Shown here one piece after another: positions 23,174-32,102 of a DNA stretch of 44,647 nucleotides (its first letter is position 1; each line of letters opens with the position of its first letter). The notes below the pieces were generated by a model, which did no database searches, was not told the DNA's origin, and worked only from the letters and a program-made list of their open reading frames with translations. The translations under genes and the position numbers were made by a program. The DNA is from an uncultured Sphingomonadales bacterium (lineage in GTDB: Bacteria > Pseudomonadota > Alphaproteobacteria > Sphingomonadales > Sphingomonadaceae). The stretch lies in assembly GCA_903868245.1 (NCBI GenBank), contig CAIPUN010000063.1:1-44647 (forward strand). The letters are read 5' to 3'.

Positions 23174-24676
23174 CTAATTGCATCGGCGGCTAACAACATA
23201 ATCCTGTAATCTTTGTGCCTCTTCAGCATTGAAACGCAAACCCAGCTTACTGCGTCGCCACAATATATCGTCGGCGGATTGCGCCCATTCGTGATCAACG
23301 AGATAGTCCGCCTCAACCGCAAAGAGGCTATGTCCAAAGTCCTTGCCCAAATCGGCGAGTGCGCTGGCGTTCGTTAACAAGGCACGGGTCTTTGTTCCGT
23401 AGCTCCGCACCCAACGATGAACGAGTGCGACGGGTAAATAGGCATGCTCTTGCTGAATATCCTGGGCGAGGCGATTGGCACCATCAATTGGGAAATCCCC
23501 ACCTGGCAATGGCTGAAGCAATGTCCAGCTTTGACCTTTCAGAACAGTCAAGTGCTTCGAAAGCTGCTCGACCGCACTCTCGGCCAGGTGCCGATAGGTG
23601 GTTATTTTGCCGCCAAAGACCGAGAGGATGGGCGCTGCGCCATCCCCATCGACATCCAGTTCGAAATGATATCCGCGCGACGCTGTTTCAGGTTTGCCTG
23701 TGCCGTCATCGACCAGGGGCCGGACGCCGGCAAAGCTATACAGCACATCGGCAGCTGTGATGGTTTGCTTGAAATAGGCTGCCGCCGACGCGCAGATATA
23801 ATCAATTTCTTCTGCGGTCGCGTGAATGTCATCCAGAGAACCCTTATGATCGGCATCTGTCGTCCCGATGAGGGTAAAGTCATCCTCATACGGAATGGCG
23901 AAGAATATCCGGCCGTCGGGGTTTTGGCAGAAATAGGCCTGTGGTGTGTCGAACATCTTGCGGACCACGATGTGCGATCCTCTTACTAAGCGGATTGTGC
24001 CACCTGATGGGCGGCCATGCCCACTTGTCCGCGCGAGCAAGTCCAGCACCGCTGGCCCAGCCGCATTGGCGACTGCGCGCGCCAACACTGGTTCTTGTCC
24101 TGCAATTTCTATATGCCACAATCCATCACGTCTTTCGAGATGCGTCACTTCGGATCGGGTACGAATATCTGCCTTGTGCTCAGCCGCGTCCATCGCGTTC
24201 AAAACGACCAAGCGCGCGTCATCGACCCAGCAGTCCGAATATTCAAACGCCTTCACAAATTCGGACCGAAGCGGCTTGCCCGCAGGCTCAGTTTTCAAAT
24301 TGACCGTCCGAGTCGCGGGCAGCAATTTTCGGCCACCAATATGGTCGTACAGAAACAAACCAAGCCGCACGAGCCACGCAGGACGAATCCCTTTTTGATG
24401 CGGCAAAATGAAACGTAATGGCCAAATGATATGCGGCGCGATGGCCCAAAGGCGCTCGCGTTCAATTAAGGATTCGCGCACCAACGCAAACTCATAATGT
24501 TCCAGATAACGAAGTCCGCCATGGATAAGCTTCGTAGAGGCAGACGATGTGCCCCGCGCCAAATCTCCGCGTTCCAACAAAATGACTTTGGCACCCCTGC
24601 CAGCGGCGTCCCGTGCGATACCTGCACCATTAATGCCGCCGCCTATAACGGCCAAATCATAGATAATCTGATTCAT
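23174..24676 (-). CDS. glpD: Glycerol-3-phosphate dehydrogenase (FAD-dependent)
   Basis: Aerobic respiratory enzyme that oxidises sn-glycerol 3-phosphate to dihydroxyacetone phosphate and passes electrons to the quinone pool at the inner membrane. The 500 residues begin MNQIIYDLAVIGGGINGAG, an FAD-binding Rossmann motif, followed by the family signature LLERGDLARGTSSASTKLIHGGLRYLEHYEF, then FFAIPYEDDFTLIGTTDADHKG, SFAGVRPLVDDG and FGGKITTYRHLAE near the end. ATG 24676 is chosen because it overlaps the stop of the upstream YeiH gene as ATGA and yields the standard N-terminus; a longer frame to 24754 would run deep into that gene. No glpK, glpF or GlpR gene is nearby. Confidence 0.95.
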   Translation of the reverse strand: MNQIIYDLAVIGGGINGAGIARDAAGRGAKVILLERGDLARGTSSASTKLIHGGLRYLEHYEFALVRESLIERERLWAIAPHIIWPLRFILPHQKGIRPAWLVRLGLFLYDHIGGRKLLPATRTVNLKTEPAGKPLRSEFVKAFEYSDCWVDDARLVVLNAMDAAEHKADIRTRSEVTHLERRDGLWHIEIAGQEPVLARAVANAAGPAVLDLLARTSGHGRPSGGTIRLVRGSHIVVRKMFDTPQAYFCQNPDGRIFFAIPYEDDFTLIGTTDADHKGSLDDIHATAEEIDYICASAAAYFKQTITAADVLYSFAGVRPLVDDGTGKPETASRGYHFELDVDGDGAAPILSVFGGKITTYRHLAESAVEQLSKHLTVLKGQSWTLLQPLPGGDFPIDGANRLAQDIQQEHAYLPVALVHRWVRSYGTKTRALLTNASALADLGKDFGHSLFAVEADYLVDHEWAQSADDILWRRSKLGLRFNAEEAQRLQDYVVSRRCN

Positions 24677-25746
24677 AAAAACGCCCATGCAAATGCCGCT
24701 GCTGTTATAAAGGCGGTGAGGGTCGCTAGTATCACCGGCAACAACGCCCTCCACCCTTGGGTCAGCAACAGATCAAGCCTTGATCTCATAGCGGTGGCCG
24801 TCACCGCAAACAACAGCATCGCTTTGGATGCGATCAGGCCGTATTCCGCCACCCAGTCAGGCGCGTCAATGACGGAATTTACGGCAACGGCAACAAAGAA
24901 GGCGATAATGAACCAAGGCAACTTTAGTTTGGAAGCCAGACTTGTGGTTCGTCCATCGGTTGATCCAATGGCTAGCCCAACAAATGCAACGACTGGGGCG
25001 AGAAGCGCGACACGGGACAGTTTCACGATAGTGGCCGTTTCACCCGCTGATTGGGAGAAGCTATAGCCACCACCCAAAGACTGCGCGACATCATGCACCG
25101 CTGCGCCCATTAAGAAGCCAGCTTGTTTGTCAGTGAAATCGAGCTGCGCTGCAATGAGCGGATAGAAAGTCATGGCGACGGCGCTTGCCAAGGCTACGCC
25201 AACGAGAATGAGTGTAAACTGCGATTGATTAAGTCGCTCGCGACCGATGACGGCGTAAATAGCTAAGGCTGCGGATGCACCGCAAATGGCGGTTGCACCG
25301 CCAGCTAACCAGCCCGCGTAGCGGCTTTGCCCGCTAAGTCGCGCGCCCAAAAGTCCAGCCCCCATGACCAAAGACATGATGCCAATAAGCCCCAAAAATG
25401 CGAGCGCACCAAGCCCGCCAACCTGCATCGCGGTAACTTGCGTGCCCAACAAAACAATTCCCCAGCGCAAGCAAGACGTGCCGCAGAAATCAAGGCCGGG
25501 ATGCACCTTTTGCTCTGCGGATACAAAATTGAGTGCAAGGCCAAGCAACAAGCCCGCCAAGATGACGGGCATGCCATAATGTTCGGAAAACCAAGTTGCA
25601 GCCGCAGCGGCTACACCGACGACCGCAAGTCCTGGAAATAGGGCGCTGATCAACAACCGTTTGGCCCGCTCAGGTTTATCCTCTGCAAGGTAGGTCTCGC
25701 CGTACAGGTCAGCGATGTAATTCGCGTTTATGTCTTGCGGTGTCAT
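24673..25746 (-). CDS. YeiH/UPF0324 family putative membrane transporter (sulfate exporter family)
   Basis: A 357-residue integral membrane protein with about ten hydrophobic segments. Typical YeiH family motifs are AGLLLGLALNF, HPGLDFCGTSCLRWGIVLLGTQVTAMQVG, LAGGATAICGASAALAIYAVIG and KQAGFLMGAAVHDVAQSLGGGYSFSQSAGETATIVKLSRVALLAP. The family is annotated as 'putative sulfate exporter', but the substrate is not established. ATG 25746 is chosen from the AGAAGG ribosome site five bases upstream; longer in-frame starts (25785, 25851) add a proline-containing tail that overlaps the divergent MFS gene's leader. The stop overlaps the glpD start by four bases, an unexpected pairing of functions. Confidence 0.9.
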   Translation of the reverse strand: MTPQDINANYIADLYGETYLAEDKPERAKRLLISALFPGLAVVGVAAAAATWFSEHYGMPVILAGLLLGLALNFVSAEQKVHPGLDFCGTSCLRWGIVLLGTQVTAMQVGGLGALAFLGLIGIMSLVMGAGLLGARLSGQSRYAGWLAGGATAICGASAALAIYAVIGRERLNQSQFTLILVGVALASAVAMTFYPLIAAQLDFTDKQAGFLMGAAVHDVAQSLGGGYSFSQSAGETATIVKLSRVALLAPVVAFVGLAIGSTDGRTTSLASKLKLPWFIIAFFVAVAVNSVIDAPDWVAEYGLIASKAMLLFAVTATAMRSRLDLLLTQGWRALLPVILATLTAFITAAAFAWAFL

Positions 25747-25841
25747 ATGGCCTTCTATAGGCAAGTCGGCGAGGAGTTCCAGCATAAAGCGGGATGCGCG
25801 ATCGACCAAGCGGGGACAATGATGCAGTGGGGCCAAGTGAC

Positions 25842-27089
25842 ATGAAGCCAATTACGCCAACGCTGCGCTGGATCCTATTTGGGCTGCTGTGTGTAGCCGG
25901 TATTTTCAATGCCATGGACAGACCCGTTATCGCAATTCTGAAGCCCGACATTTCGGCTGACCTCGGCTGGAGCGATACCGATTTTGCTAACCTCGCTTTT
26001 GTAACGCAGGTTGCAGCAGCGCTGTCTTTCCTTTTCACTGGGTGGCTCGTTGATAAAATCGGCGTGCTCCGTTCAATGATTGCTGGTGTCACGACTTGGA
26101 GCCTTGCGGCGATGGCCCATGGCTGGGCAATTGCCGGCTGGCATGTCGTCGCTGCGCGCATTGGCCTTGGCGCGACCGAGGCCGTGCAGACGCCGCTGAC
26201 GATCAAGACTGTCGCCACGCTTTTCCCTCCAGACAAGCGCTCGTTTGCCTTTGGTGTGGGCACGGCGATTGCCGGTATTGGCACTATCACTATGCCGTTT
26301 TTCATCCCGGTGATCGCCGCTATCTGGGGATGGCGTGGCGCGCTCATCTTTGCCGGGATCGGCGGTTTTATAACATTGGCGCTGTGGCTGTGGTTCGCGC
26401 GCGGGGTGAGGTTTGACGATAAGGCCGAGGACGCTAATCATTATTTTGCAGACGACGGCGCTCCTTACGGTCCGATATTGAGGGAGCGGCGCACATGGGC
26501 AATTGTCATTGCCAAAATGCTGTCCGACGCGACCTGGTGGTTGATCAATTTCTGGTTGCCAGATTTTTACCGCAAAGAATTTGGCCTCACGACAGGCGAG
26601 TTAGCGATTCCGCTGGCGATTGCTTTTTTCGGGTCGGGGGCAGGCGCATTATTCGCAGGGTGGCTATCAACGCGGCTTTTGGAGGCGGGATGGAGTGTCA
26701 ACCGCGTGCGCAAGACGATAATGTTCGGCTCTGCTGCGATTGTGGTGCCTTTGCCCTTCGTTCTCACGCTGGACTCTTTCTGGCCCGTGGCGATTATGAT
26801 GGGCGTGGTGATGGCAGGGCATCAGGGTTTTTCGTTGTCGATATTCTCAATCATTACCGACGTCGTTCCGCGTGGCAAGGTTGGGCGCGTGACCGCTTTT
26901 GGCGCATTCATGGGCAATATGGGCGGCGCATTGATCCAGCTGGTGACAGGCGCCGTCTTGGCGGCGGGGCTGGGCTTTACGCCTCTATTTATCTTTGCGG
27001 CTGCGTCTTATCTGCTCGCTTTGGGCTGGCTGCATTGGCTGCTACCAAATATTCGGCGCGTTGAGAAAGCCGAGGAACCCTGTACATGA
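25842..27089 (+). CDS. MFS transporter (ACS-like family)
   Basis: A 415-residue major-facilitator permease with twelve likely helices. It opens MKPITPTLRWILFGLLCVAGIFNAMDRPVIAILKPDISADLGWSDTDFANL, typical of the anion:cation symporter group (hexuronate, phthalate, tartrate and related organic acid permeases), and shows the loop 2-3 signature GWLVDKIGVLRSMIAG and a second-half GAGALFAGWLSTRLL. The substrate cannot be read from the sequence but is probably an organic acid or sugar acid. ATG 25842 is preferred over 25794 because it begins at the first helix, although neither has a good ribosome site. It diverges from the YeiH-glpD pair and is followed by a strong hairpin (27108-27133). Confidence 0.9.
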   Translation: MKPITPTLRWILFGLLCVAGIFNAMDRPVIAILKPDISADLGWSDTDFANLAFVTQVAAALSFLFTGWLVDKIGVLRSMIAGVTTWSLAAMAHGWAIAGWHVVAARIGLGATEAVQTPLTIKTVATLFPPDKRSFAFGVGTAIAGIGTITMPFFIPVIAAIWGWRGALIFAGIGGFITLALWLWFARGVRFDDKAEDANHYFADDGAPYGPILRERRTWAIVIAKMLSDATWWLINFWLPDFYRKEFGLTTGELAIPLAIAFFGSGAGALFAGWLSTRLLEAGWSVNRVRKTIMFGSAAIVVPLPFVLTLDSFWPVAIMMGVVMAGHQGFSLSIFSIITDVVPRGKVGRVTAFGAFMGNMGGALIQLVTGAVLAAGLGFTPLFIFAAASYLLALGWLHWLLPNIRRVEKAEEPCT

Positions 27090-27107
27090 TGGCCAGATCG
27101 GGACCTG

Positions 27108-27133
27108 TCATGTGGCGCATCAACGCCACATGA
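27108..27133. terminator. Possible bidirectional terminator between MFS and grxD genes
   Basis: A perfect ten-base stem: TCATGTGGCG (27108-27117) pairs with CGCCACATGA (27124-27133) around the loop CATCAA. It lies 18 bases past the end of the MFS gene and 21 bases past the end of the convergent glutaredoxin gene, exactly where a shared terminator is expected. No clear U-run follows on either strand, so termination would need help or would be partial. Confidence 0.55.
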
Positions 27134-27154
27134 AGTTGTACGTCATCGTAAGGC

Positions 27155-27481
27155 TTATGCTGGTTTTGCGAGGCCCTCAGTTGTTACAAGTTCCTGCAAT
27201 TCGCCCGCTTCATACATTTCCATCATGATGTCGGAGCCGCCCAAAAATTCACCCTTAACGTAAAGCTGTGGGATGGTTGGCCAATCGCTATAATCCTTGA
27301 TGCCAGCGCGAATTTCCATGTCTTGCAACACATCGACGCTTTCATAGGCAATGTTCAGGTGGTCGAGAATGGCAATTGCCTTGCTCGAAAACCCACATTG
27401 CGGAAACAGCGGGCTGCCCTTCATGAACAGGACGACATTATTGCCTTTGACGATCTCTTCGATCCGGTCGTGAACGCTCAT
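27155..27481 (-). CDS. grxD: Monothiol glutaredoxin, CGFS type (Grx4/GrxD)
   Basis: A 108-residue monothiol glutaredoxin. The active-site motif CGFS appears in MKGSPLFPQCGFSSKAIAILDHL, with SVDVLQDMEIRAGIKDYSDWPTIPQLYVKGEFLGGSDIMMEMYEAGEL carrying the WPTIPQ and GGSDI glutathione-binding signatures. Proteins of this type hold a [2Fe-2S] cluster with glutathione and pass it on or signal iron status, often bound to BolA partners. ATG 27481 (MSVHDRIEEIV) is chosen from the GGAG ribosome site eight bases upstream; a longer frame to 27574 runs into bolA. It is the last gene of a DUF1476-bolA-grxD cluster. Confidence 0.95.
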   Translation of the reverse strand: MSVHDRIEEIVKGNNVVLFMKGSPLFPQCGFSSKAIAILDHLNIAYESVDVLQDMEIRAGIKDYSDWPTIPQLYVKGEFLGGSDIMMEMYEAGELQELVTTEGLAKPA

Positions 27482-27500
27482 GTATAAAACTCCAAAAATT

Positions 27501-27737
27501 CTAGTTCTGAGGAATAGCTGTCGTGAGCTGCAAGGCATGCAAAACGCCGCCCATCCGTCCGCCCAACGCGTCATAAACTGCCTTGTGCTGTTTTACGCGA
27601 GGTAGCCCGCGAAAACTCTCGCTCACTACACGCGCGGCATAATGGTTGCCGTCACCTGCAAGGTCGGTAATCTCCACCAACGCATCGGGCAAGGCGGCCT
27701 TAATCATGCCTTCAATTTCATCTGCCTGCATTGCCAT
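27501..27737 (-). CDS. bolA: BolA family protein
   Basis: A 78-residue BolA-like protein: MQADEIEGMIKAALPDALVEITDLAGDGNHYAARVVSESFRGLPRVKQHKAVYDALGGRMGGVLHALQL. The KH-like fold and the invariant C-terminal histidine (in VLHALQL) that helps ligate a [2Fe-2S] cluster in complexes with CGFS glutaredoxins are present. It lies immediately upstream of the CGFS glutaredoxin gene, which supports joint function in Fe-S cluster transfer or iron signalling. Its ATG shares one base with the stop of the DUF1476 gene (TAATG). Confidence 0.94.
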   Translation of the reverse strand: MAMQADEIEGMIKAALPDALVEITDLAGDGNHYAARVVSESFRGLPRVKQHKAVYDALGGRMGGVLHALQLTTAIPQN

Positions 27738-28060
27738 TATGCGGGCTCAATAAACTGACGACGTGCTTCGACCATCTTGTCTTCAAGCGCGCGTCGAATC
27801 ATAGCATCGTCAATTTCAACACCGGCCGACGTCAAATCACCCAACAGCTTGCGTACGACATCTTCGTCGCCCGCTTCTTCAAAGTCGGCTTGCACTACCG
27901 AAGTCGCGTAAGCGGTGGTCTCTTCTGGCGTAAGGCTCATTTTTTCGGCGGCCCACTGCCCAAGCAGCTTATTCCGGCGGGCGGTTATCTTGAACTGCGT
28001 TTCTGCGTCATGCGCAAACTTGTTTTCAAAAGCGGTCTCGCGGTTGTCGAAACTTGTCAT
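27737..28060 (-). CDS. F1-ATPase inhibitor zeta subunit (DUF1476)
   Basis: A 107-residue helical protein of family DUF1476, identified in Paracoccus and other alphaproteobacteria as the zeta subunit that binds F1-ATPase and blocks ATP hydrolysis. The sequence MTSFDNRETAFENKFAHDAETQFKITARRNKLLGQWAAEKM is its characteristic start; the remainder folds as a helical bundle (TAYATSVVQADFEEAGDEDVVRKLLGDLTSAGV). The family is largely restricted to alphaproteobacteria, a strong taxonomic signal for this window. The AGGAA ribosome site precedes ATG 28060. It forms an operon with bolA and grxD. Confidence 0.94.
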   Translation of the reverse strand: MTSFDNRETAFENKFAHDAETQFKITARRNKLLGQWAAEKMSLTPEETTAYATSVVQADFEEAGDEDVVRKLLGDLTSAGVEIDDAMIRRALEDKMVEARRQFIEPA

Positions 28061-28127
28061 TTTGCAGTTCCTATCTGTTGCCGGATCAAGATAATGGCTT
28101 TGCGTCCAATCAACAAGGCTGATGGCG

Positions 28128-29123
28128 TCAAATATGCACCACTAGCTTTCCGACGGCCGCGCGATCACCAAGCCGGGCAATCGCGGTTCCGGCATCGGCC
28201 AGCGCGAAAGTCTCCGAAATACGTGGTTTGATTTTACCTGCGGCATAAAGGTCGAATAATTCCGAAATATTGGCGTGGTTCTTTTGCGGTGTGCGCGCGG
28301 CAAAGGCACCCCAGAAGACACCGCACACGTCGCAGCTTTTCAGCAATGTCAAATTCAACGGCAGCTTGGCGATACCGGCCGGAAAACCAACAACCAAAAA
28401 CTTGCCTTCCCATGCAATGGCGCGGACCGCAGGCTCACTATAGTCGCCACCGACCGTGTCATAAATGATGTTAAAGCCATCACGACCAGCGGCAGCCTTG
28501 AACATTTCGGCCACAGCCTTGGATTGGTCTTTATCGAACGGCTGCTGCGGGTAAACGACAACTTCATCGGCACCAGCTTCCCGAGCGATGTCCGCTTTTG
28601 CTTCGCTGGAAACACCGGCAACCACACGGCCGCCATAGGCCTTGGCCAACTCGATCGCTGAGATACCAATACCGCCAGCCCCGCCAAGGACCAAGACATT
28701 GTCGCCAGCCTTCATATGACCGCGATCCTTCAGCGCATGAATCGACGTGCCATAGGTCATCAGCAACGACGCACCATCGTCAAAAGACATGGCGTCGGGC
28801 ATTTTGAAGCAATTAAATGCCGCAATCGCGACCTTTTCGGTCAATCCGCCATTACCGCACAGACCGATCACGCGGTCGCCAATGGCAAATCCGCTGACGC
28901 CATCGCCAATCGCTTCTACGACACCAGCGATTTCACCGCCGGGCGCAAAGGGGCGTTCTGGTTTGAACTGATACAGGTCGACAATCATCAACGTGTCAGG
29001 AAAGTTGATTGAGCATGCCTTTACGGCAACGACGACTTGGCCGGGGCCAGCAACTGGCTCAGGCAATTCGCCCAGGACCAGCGTTTCGGGGCCGCCGCTG
29101 GCGGTTGATAATAATGCGCGCAT
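28128..29123 (-). CDS. NADPH:quinone oxidoreductase-like zinc-free medium-chain dehydrogenase
   Basis: A 331-residue member of the medium-chain dehydrogenase/reductase superfamily, quinone oxidoreductase group. The N-terminal GroES-like domain (MRALLSTASGGPETLVLGELPEPVAGPGQVVVAVKACSINFPDTLMI) lacks the catalytic and structural zinc cysteines of alcohol dehydrogenases. The Rossmann motif is VLVLGGAGGIGISAIELAKA. Such proteins reduce quinones or enoyl-type substrates with NADPH in the cytoplasm; the natural substrate is unknown. ATG 29123 is preceded by AGGAGAG. It lies nine bases after leuD in the same direction and may be carried on the leu transcript. Confidence 0.92.
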   Translation of the reverse strand: MRALLSTASGGPETLVLGELPEPVAGPGQVVVAVKACSINFPDTLMIVDLYQFKPERPFAPGGEIAGVVEAIGDGVSGFAIGDRVIGLCGNGGLTEKVAIAAFNCFKMPDAMSFDDGASLLMTYGTSIHALKDRGHMKAGDNVLVLGGAGGIGISAIELAKAYGGRVVAGVSSEAKADIAREAGADEVVVYPQQPFDKDQSKAVAEMFKAAAGRDGFNIIYDTVGGDYSEPAVRAIAWEGKFLVVGFPAGIAKLPLNLTLLKSCDVCGVFWGAFAARTPQKNHANISELFDLYAAGKIKPRISETFALADAGTAIARLGDRAAVGKLVVHI

Positions 29124-29132
29124 GTCTCTCTC

Positions 29133-29726
29133 CTAAACTTGATTGGGCGACAGCCAGGGCTGGCTTGCCGATATCTTGTTTTCATAGGCCGAAATGGCGT
29201 CGCTGCTTTTGAGCGTTAGGCCGATTTCATCGACGCCGTTGATCAGGCAATGTTTGCGGAAGGGGTCAATTTCAAATGCAAAGCGATCCTGAAACGGCGT
29301 GGTGACCGTCTGCGTTTCCAGATCGATATGGATATCATCGGTCTTTGCCACTTCCATGAGGCGGTCGATGGCTTCTTGCGGGAGCACGATGGCCAGTAGC
29401 CCGTTTTTGAATGCGTTGCCGGAAAAAATGTCGGAGAAACTAGGCGCAATTACCGCCGAGATGCCTAAGTCAGCCATAGCCCAAGCGGCGTGTTCGCGAC
29501 TTGACCCACAACCGAAATTGTCACCCGCAATCAATATGGGCGCGCCTGCATATGCCGGATCATCAAACACATTGCCCGTCACAGTCCGCAAGGTTTGAAA
29601 CGCGCCTTTGCCAAGCCCGGACCGGCTAATGGTTTTTAGCCATACTGCCGGAATGATAATGTCGGTGTCGACATTTTTCAGCCCAAGCGGATAGGCCTTT
29701 CCCTTAACGCTGCTTATAGGCTGCAT
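29133..29726 (-). CDS. leuD: 3-isopropylmalate dehydratase small subunit
   Basis: Small subunit of isopropylmalate isomerase in leucine synthesis, which works with LeuC to convert 2-isopropylmalate to 3-isopropylmalate. The 197 residues contain the aconitase swivel-domain signatures [15 protein letters not shown] and [30 protein letters not shown], and [16 protein letters not shown] 29726 ([15 protein letters not shown]) is chosen because homologues begin here and a longer frame would swallow the neighbouring small gene. The ribosome site is weak. It starts four bases after the 68-residue membrane protein gene, which separates it from leuC. Confidence 0.97.
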   Translation of the reverse strand: MQPISSVKGKAYPLGLKNVDTDIIIPAVWLKTISRSGLGKGAFQTLRTVTGNVFDDPAYAGAPILIAGDNFGCGSSREHAAWAMADLGISAVIAPSFSDIFSGNAFKNGLLAIVLPQEAIDRLMEVAKTDDIHIDLETQTVTTPFQDRFAFEIDPFRKHCLINGVDEIGLTLKSSDAISAYENKISASQPWLSPNQV

Positions 29727-29730
29727 GTGT

Positions 29731-29937
29731 TTAGTCCGTATCTGTCTTGGGCTGATTATGGCCCATCGGTGAACCTTCGGGTTCCGGCGATAAGGGTTCA
29801 AGCTTGCCCTTTTTCTGTGTCAGGCTGCGTCGTCCGGCGTATAATAATGCGGCCACGAGGGCTGCAGAACCAACTGCTGCGCCAACCTTTGCAGTGGTCG
29901 ACCATTTGTCGCTGCTATCGGATTTGTTATCGGTCAT
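29731..29937 (-). CDS. Small single-helix membrane protein between leuC and leuD
   Basis: A 68-residue protein, [45 protein letters not shown] followed by a polar, proline-rich tail ([19 protein letters not shown]). One hydrophobic helix at about residues 17-34 is followed by arginine and lysine, predicting a single membrane span with the C-terminus in the cytoplasm. I do not recognise a family. A good AAGGAAGAG ribosome site precedes the ATG, and the gene fits tightly between leuC (112 bases away) and leuD (four bases away), so it is probably translated and co-transcribed with leuD. Confidence 0.7.
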   Translation of the reverse strand: MTDNKSDSSDKWSTTAKVGAAVGSAALVAALLYAGRRSLTQKKGKLEPLSPEPEGSPMGHNQPKTDTD

Positions 29938-30049
29938 ATATCTCTTCCTTGATAGGCTAAACCTTAGCTTTGGCTTCTGTCACAAGTAAAGAGAATAGCT
30001 TATCTTTGCGCAACGCTGAACCTGTAACGGCAAATGGCGGCGCTATTTG

Positions 30050-31480
30050 TCAATTGATCAACGCGCGCACATCAGTCAGCTTTCCAGTGACGGCGGCCGC
30101 GGCCGCCATAGCCGGGCTGACCAAATGCGTGCGGGCGCCCGGACCCTGCCGTCCGACAAAATTGCGATTGCTGGTGGATGCACAACGCTCTCCAGCAGGC
30201 ACCTTGTCGGGGTTCATACCCAAGCAGGCCGAACAACCTGGCTCGCGCCATTCAAGACCAGCATTTATAAAGATCCGGTCAAGCCCCTCGGCTTCTGCCA
30301 TTTGTTTCACAAGACCGCTGCCAGGCACGACGATTGCCCATTTGATGTTATCCGCCTTTTTGCGGCCTTTCAGCACGGCGGCAGCAGCGCGTAGATCTTC
30401 AATGCGGCTGTTGGTGCAACTGCCGATAAAGATGTTTTCCACCGATATATCGGTCATCGGCATGCCGGGGGTCAGGCCCATATAATCGAGCGATTTTTGG
30501 GCCGCTGCTTGCTTGGATGGGTCGGCAAAGGACGACGGATCAGGCACGACGCCTGTAATCGGCAACACGTCCTCTGGGCTCGTGCCCCAAGTGACGCTTG
30601 GCGCGATATCGGCGGCGTTGATGGTAACAACCTTGTCATAGACTGCGCCTGCATCGGTAGCGAGTGAACGCCAATAAGCGACAGCTGTGTCCCATTGGGC
30701 GCCCTTTGGGGCCATTGGTCGGCCCTTGAGATATGCAAAAGTCACATCGTCCGGCGCGACCAAGCCAGCGCGCGCGCCATGTTCGATGGCCATGTTAGAA
30801 ATGGTCAAGCGCCCCTCAATGCTCAGCGCGCGAATGACGGAGCCTGTATATTCGATAACATGGCCCGTCCCACCAGACGCGCCCAGCACGCCTGTGATAT
30901 GCAAGACAACGTCCTTTGCCGAGACGCCAGGGCCAAGTTCGCCCTCAACGCGGACTTCCATCGACTTGGATTGGCTGAGCTGAAGTGTTTGGGTGGCCAA
31001 AACATGCTCAACCTCTGATGTACCAATGCCAAAGGCCAAAGCACCCAACCCGCCATGACACGCGGTATGGCTATCCCCGCAGACAATTGTCGTTCCCGGC
31101 AAGGAAAAACCTTGTTCTGGGCCGACGACGTGGACGATCCCCTGCTTTACATCGGTGGCGTCGATATAATCGATGCCGAATTCTGGAGCGTTCCGTTCCA
31201 GCGCCTCCAATTGCTGCGCGCTTTCGGGGTCAGCAATAGGGATATTATTGCCGTTCGCGTCCAAGCGTGCCGTCGTCGGCAGATTGTGGTCAGGCACGGC
31301 TAAAGTCAGATCTGGCCGCCGCACACGACGTCCTGCGACGCGCAGCCCTTCGAAAGCCTGCGGACTGGTCACTTCGTGAACCAAATGGCGGTCAATGAAG
31401 ATCAGGCATGTCCCGTCGTCGCGTTGTTCCACGACATGGGCGTTCCAGATTTTTTCGTATAGTGTTTGCGGTGCTGACAT
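30050..31480 (-). CDS. leuC: 3-isopropylmalate dehydratase large subunit
   Basis: Large subunit of isopropylmalate isomerase for leucine synthesis, carrying a [4Fe-4S] cluster. The 476 residues match the family. Cluster cysteines are seen in [15 protein letters not shown] (about residue 350) and [31 protein letters not shown] (about 410-440), with the signature [32 protein letters not shown] in the N-terminal third. ATG 31480 gives [17 protein letters not shown]. It diverges from crtZ with 94 bases between. Its dependence on an Fe-S cluster links it functionally to the suf operon in the same window. Confidence 0.97.
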   Translation of the reverse strand: MSAPQTLYEKIWNAHVVEQRDDGTCLIFIDRHLVHEVTSPQAFEGLRVAGRRVRRPDLTLAVPDHNLPTTARLDANGNNIPIADPESAQQLEALERNAPEFGIDYIDATDVKQGIVHVVGPEQGFSLPGTTIVCGDSHTACHGGLGALAFGIGTSEVEHVLATQTLQLSQSKSMEVRVEGELGPGVSAKDVVLHITGVLGASGGTGHVIEYTGSVIRALSIEGRLTISNMAIEHGARAGLVAPDDVTFAYLKGRPMAPKGAQWDTAVAYWRSLATDAGAVYDKVVTINAADIAPSVTWGTSPEDVLPITGVVPDPSSFADPSKQAAAQKSLDYMGLTPGMPMTDISVENIFIGSCTNSRIEDLRAAAAVLKGRKKADNIKWAIVVPGSGLVKQMAEAEGLDRIFINAGLEWREPGCSACLGMNPDKVPAGERCASTSNRNFVGRQGPGARTHLVSPAMAAAAAVTGKLTDVRALIN

Positions 31481-31574
31481 AATAAAAATGCCATAGAAGC
31501 GATTGCAGCGAAATCAAGTAAGGCAGCGTCGCTTGCACTTCAAATTTGCAAACTTTGCGTCTATTGGATGGGTT

Positions 31575-32090
31575 ATGAGCATTTTCGCCATCATATTTAT
31601 TGTGCTTCTGACGGTCTTCGTCATGGAATGGGTGGCCTGGTCCAGCCATAAATATATCATGCATGGCTGGGGCTGGGACTGGCACCGCGACCATCATGAG
31701 CCGCATGACAATGCGCTGGAGAAGAACGATTTATATGGCATTGTTGGCGCAGTCACCAGCATTTCGCTATTCGCAATCGGCAGCCCGCTGATATTTGGCA
31801 ATAAGGCGTGGGAGCCTGCGACATGGATCGGCCTTGGCGTTATGGTTTACGGCATCATTTATACGGCGGTACATGATGGTCTCGTGCATCAACGTTATTT
31901 CAAATATGTCCCGCGCAGTGGCTATGCGAAACGGTTGGTGCAGGCGCATAAGCTACACCATGCCACTATTGGCAAGGAAGGCGGCGTAAGCTTTGGCTTT
32001 ATATTCGCCCGCGACCCAGCCAAGTTGAAAGCTGACCTTAAAAAACAGCGCGAGGCTGGCACCGCGATTGTCCGCGATGCTGCCATTTAA
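31575..32090 (+). CDS. crtZ: Beta-carotene hydroxylase
   Basis: A 171-residue membrane di-iron hydroxylase of the fatty acid hydroxylase superfamily, CrtZ type; it adds the 3 and 3' hydroxyls to beta-carotene to give zeaxanthin. Histidine motifs are HKYIMHGWGWDWHRDHHEPH, HDGLVHQR and HKLHH, the set of iron-binding histidines. Four hydrophobic helices are visible. ATG 31575 (MSIFAIIFIVLLTVFVMEWVAW) is chosen since it begins the first membrane helix; a longer frame to 31503 covers the divergent promoter region. No other crt gene is in the window, but zeaxanthin-type pigments are typical of sphingomonads. Confidence 0.95.
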   Translation: MSIFAIIFIVLLTVFVMEWVAWSSHKYIMHGWGWDWHRDHHEPHDNALEKNDLYGIVGAVTSISLFAIGSPLIFGNKAWEPATWIGLGVMVYGIIYTAVHDGLVHQRYFKYVPRSGYAKRLVQAHKLHHATIGKEGGVSFGFIFARDPAKLKADLKKQREAGTAIVRDAAI

Positions 32091-32102
32091 AGGGTCCTGA
32101 CC

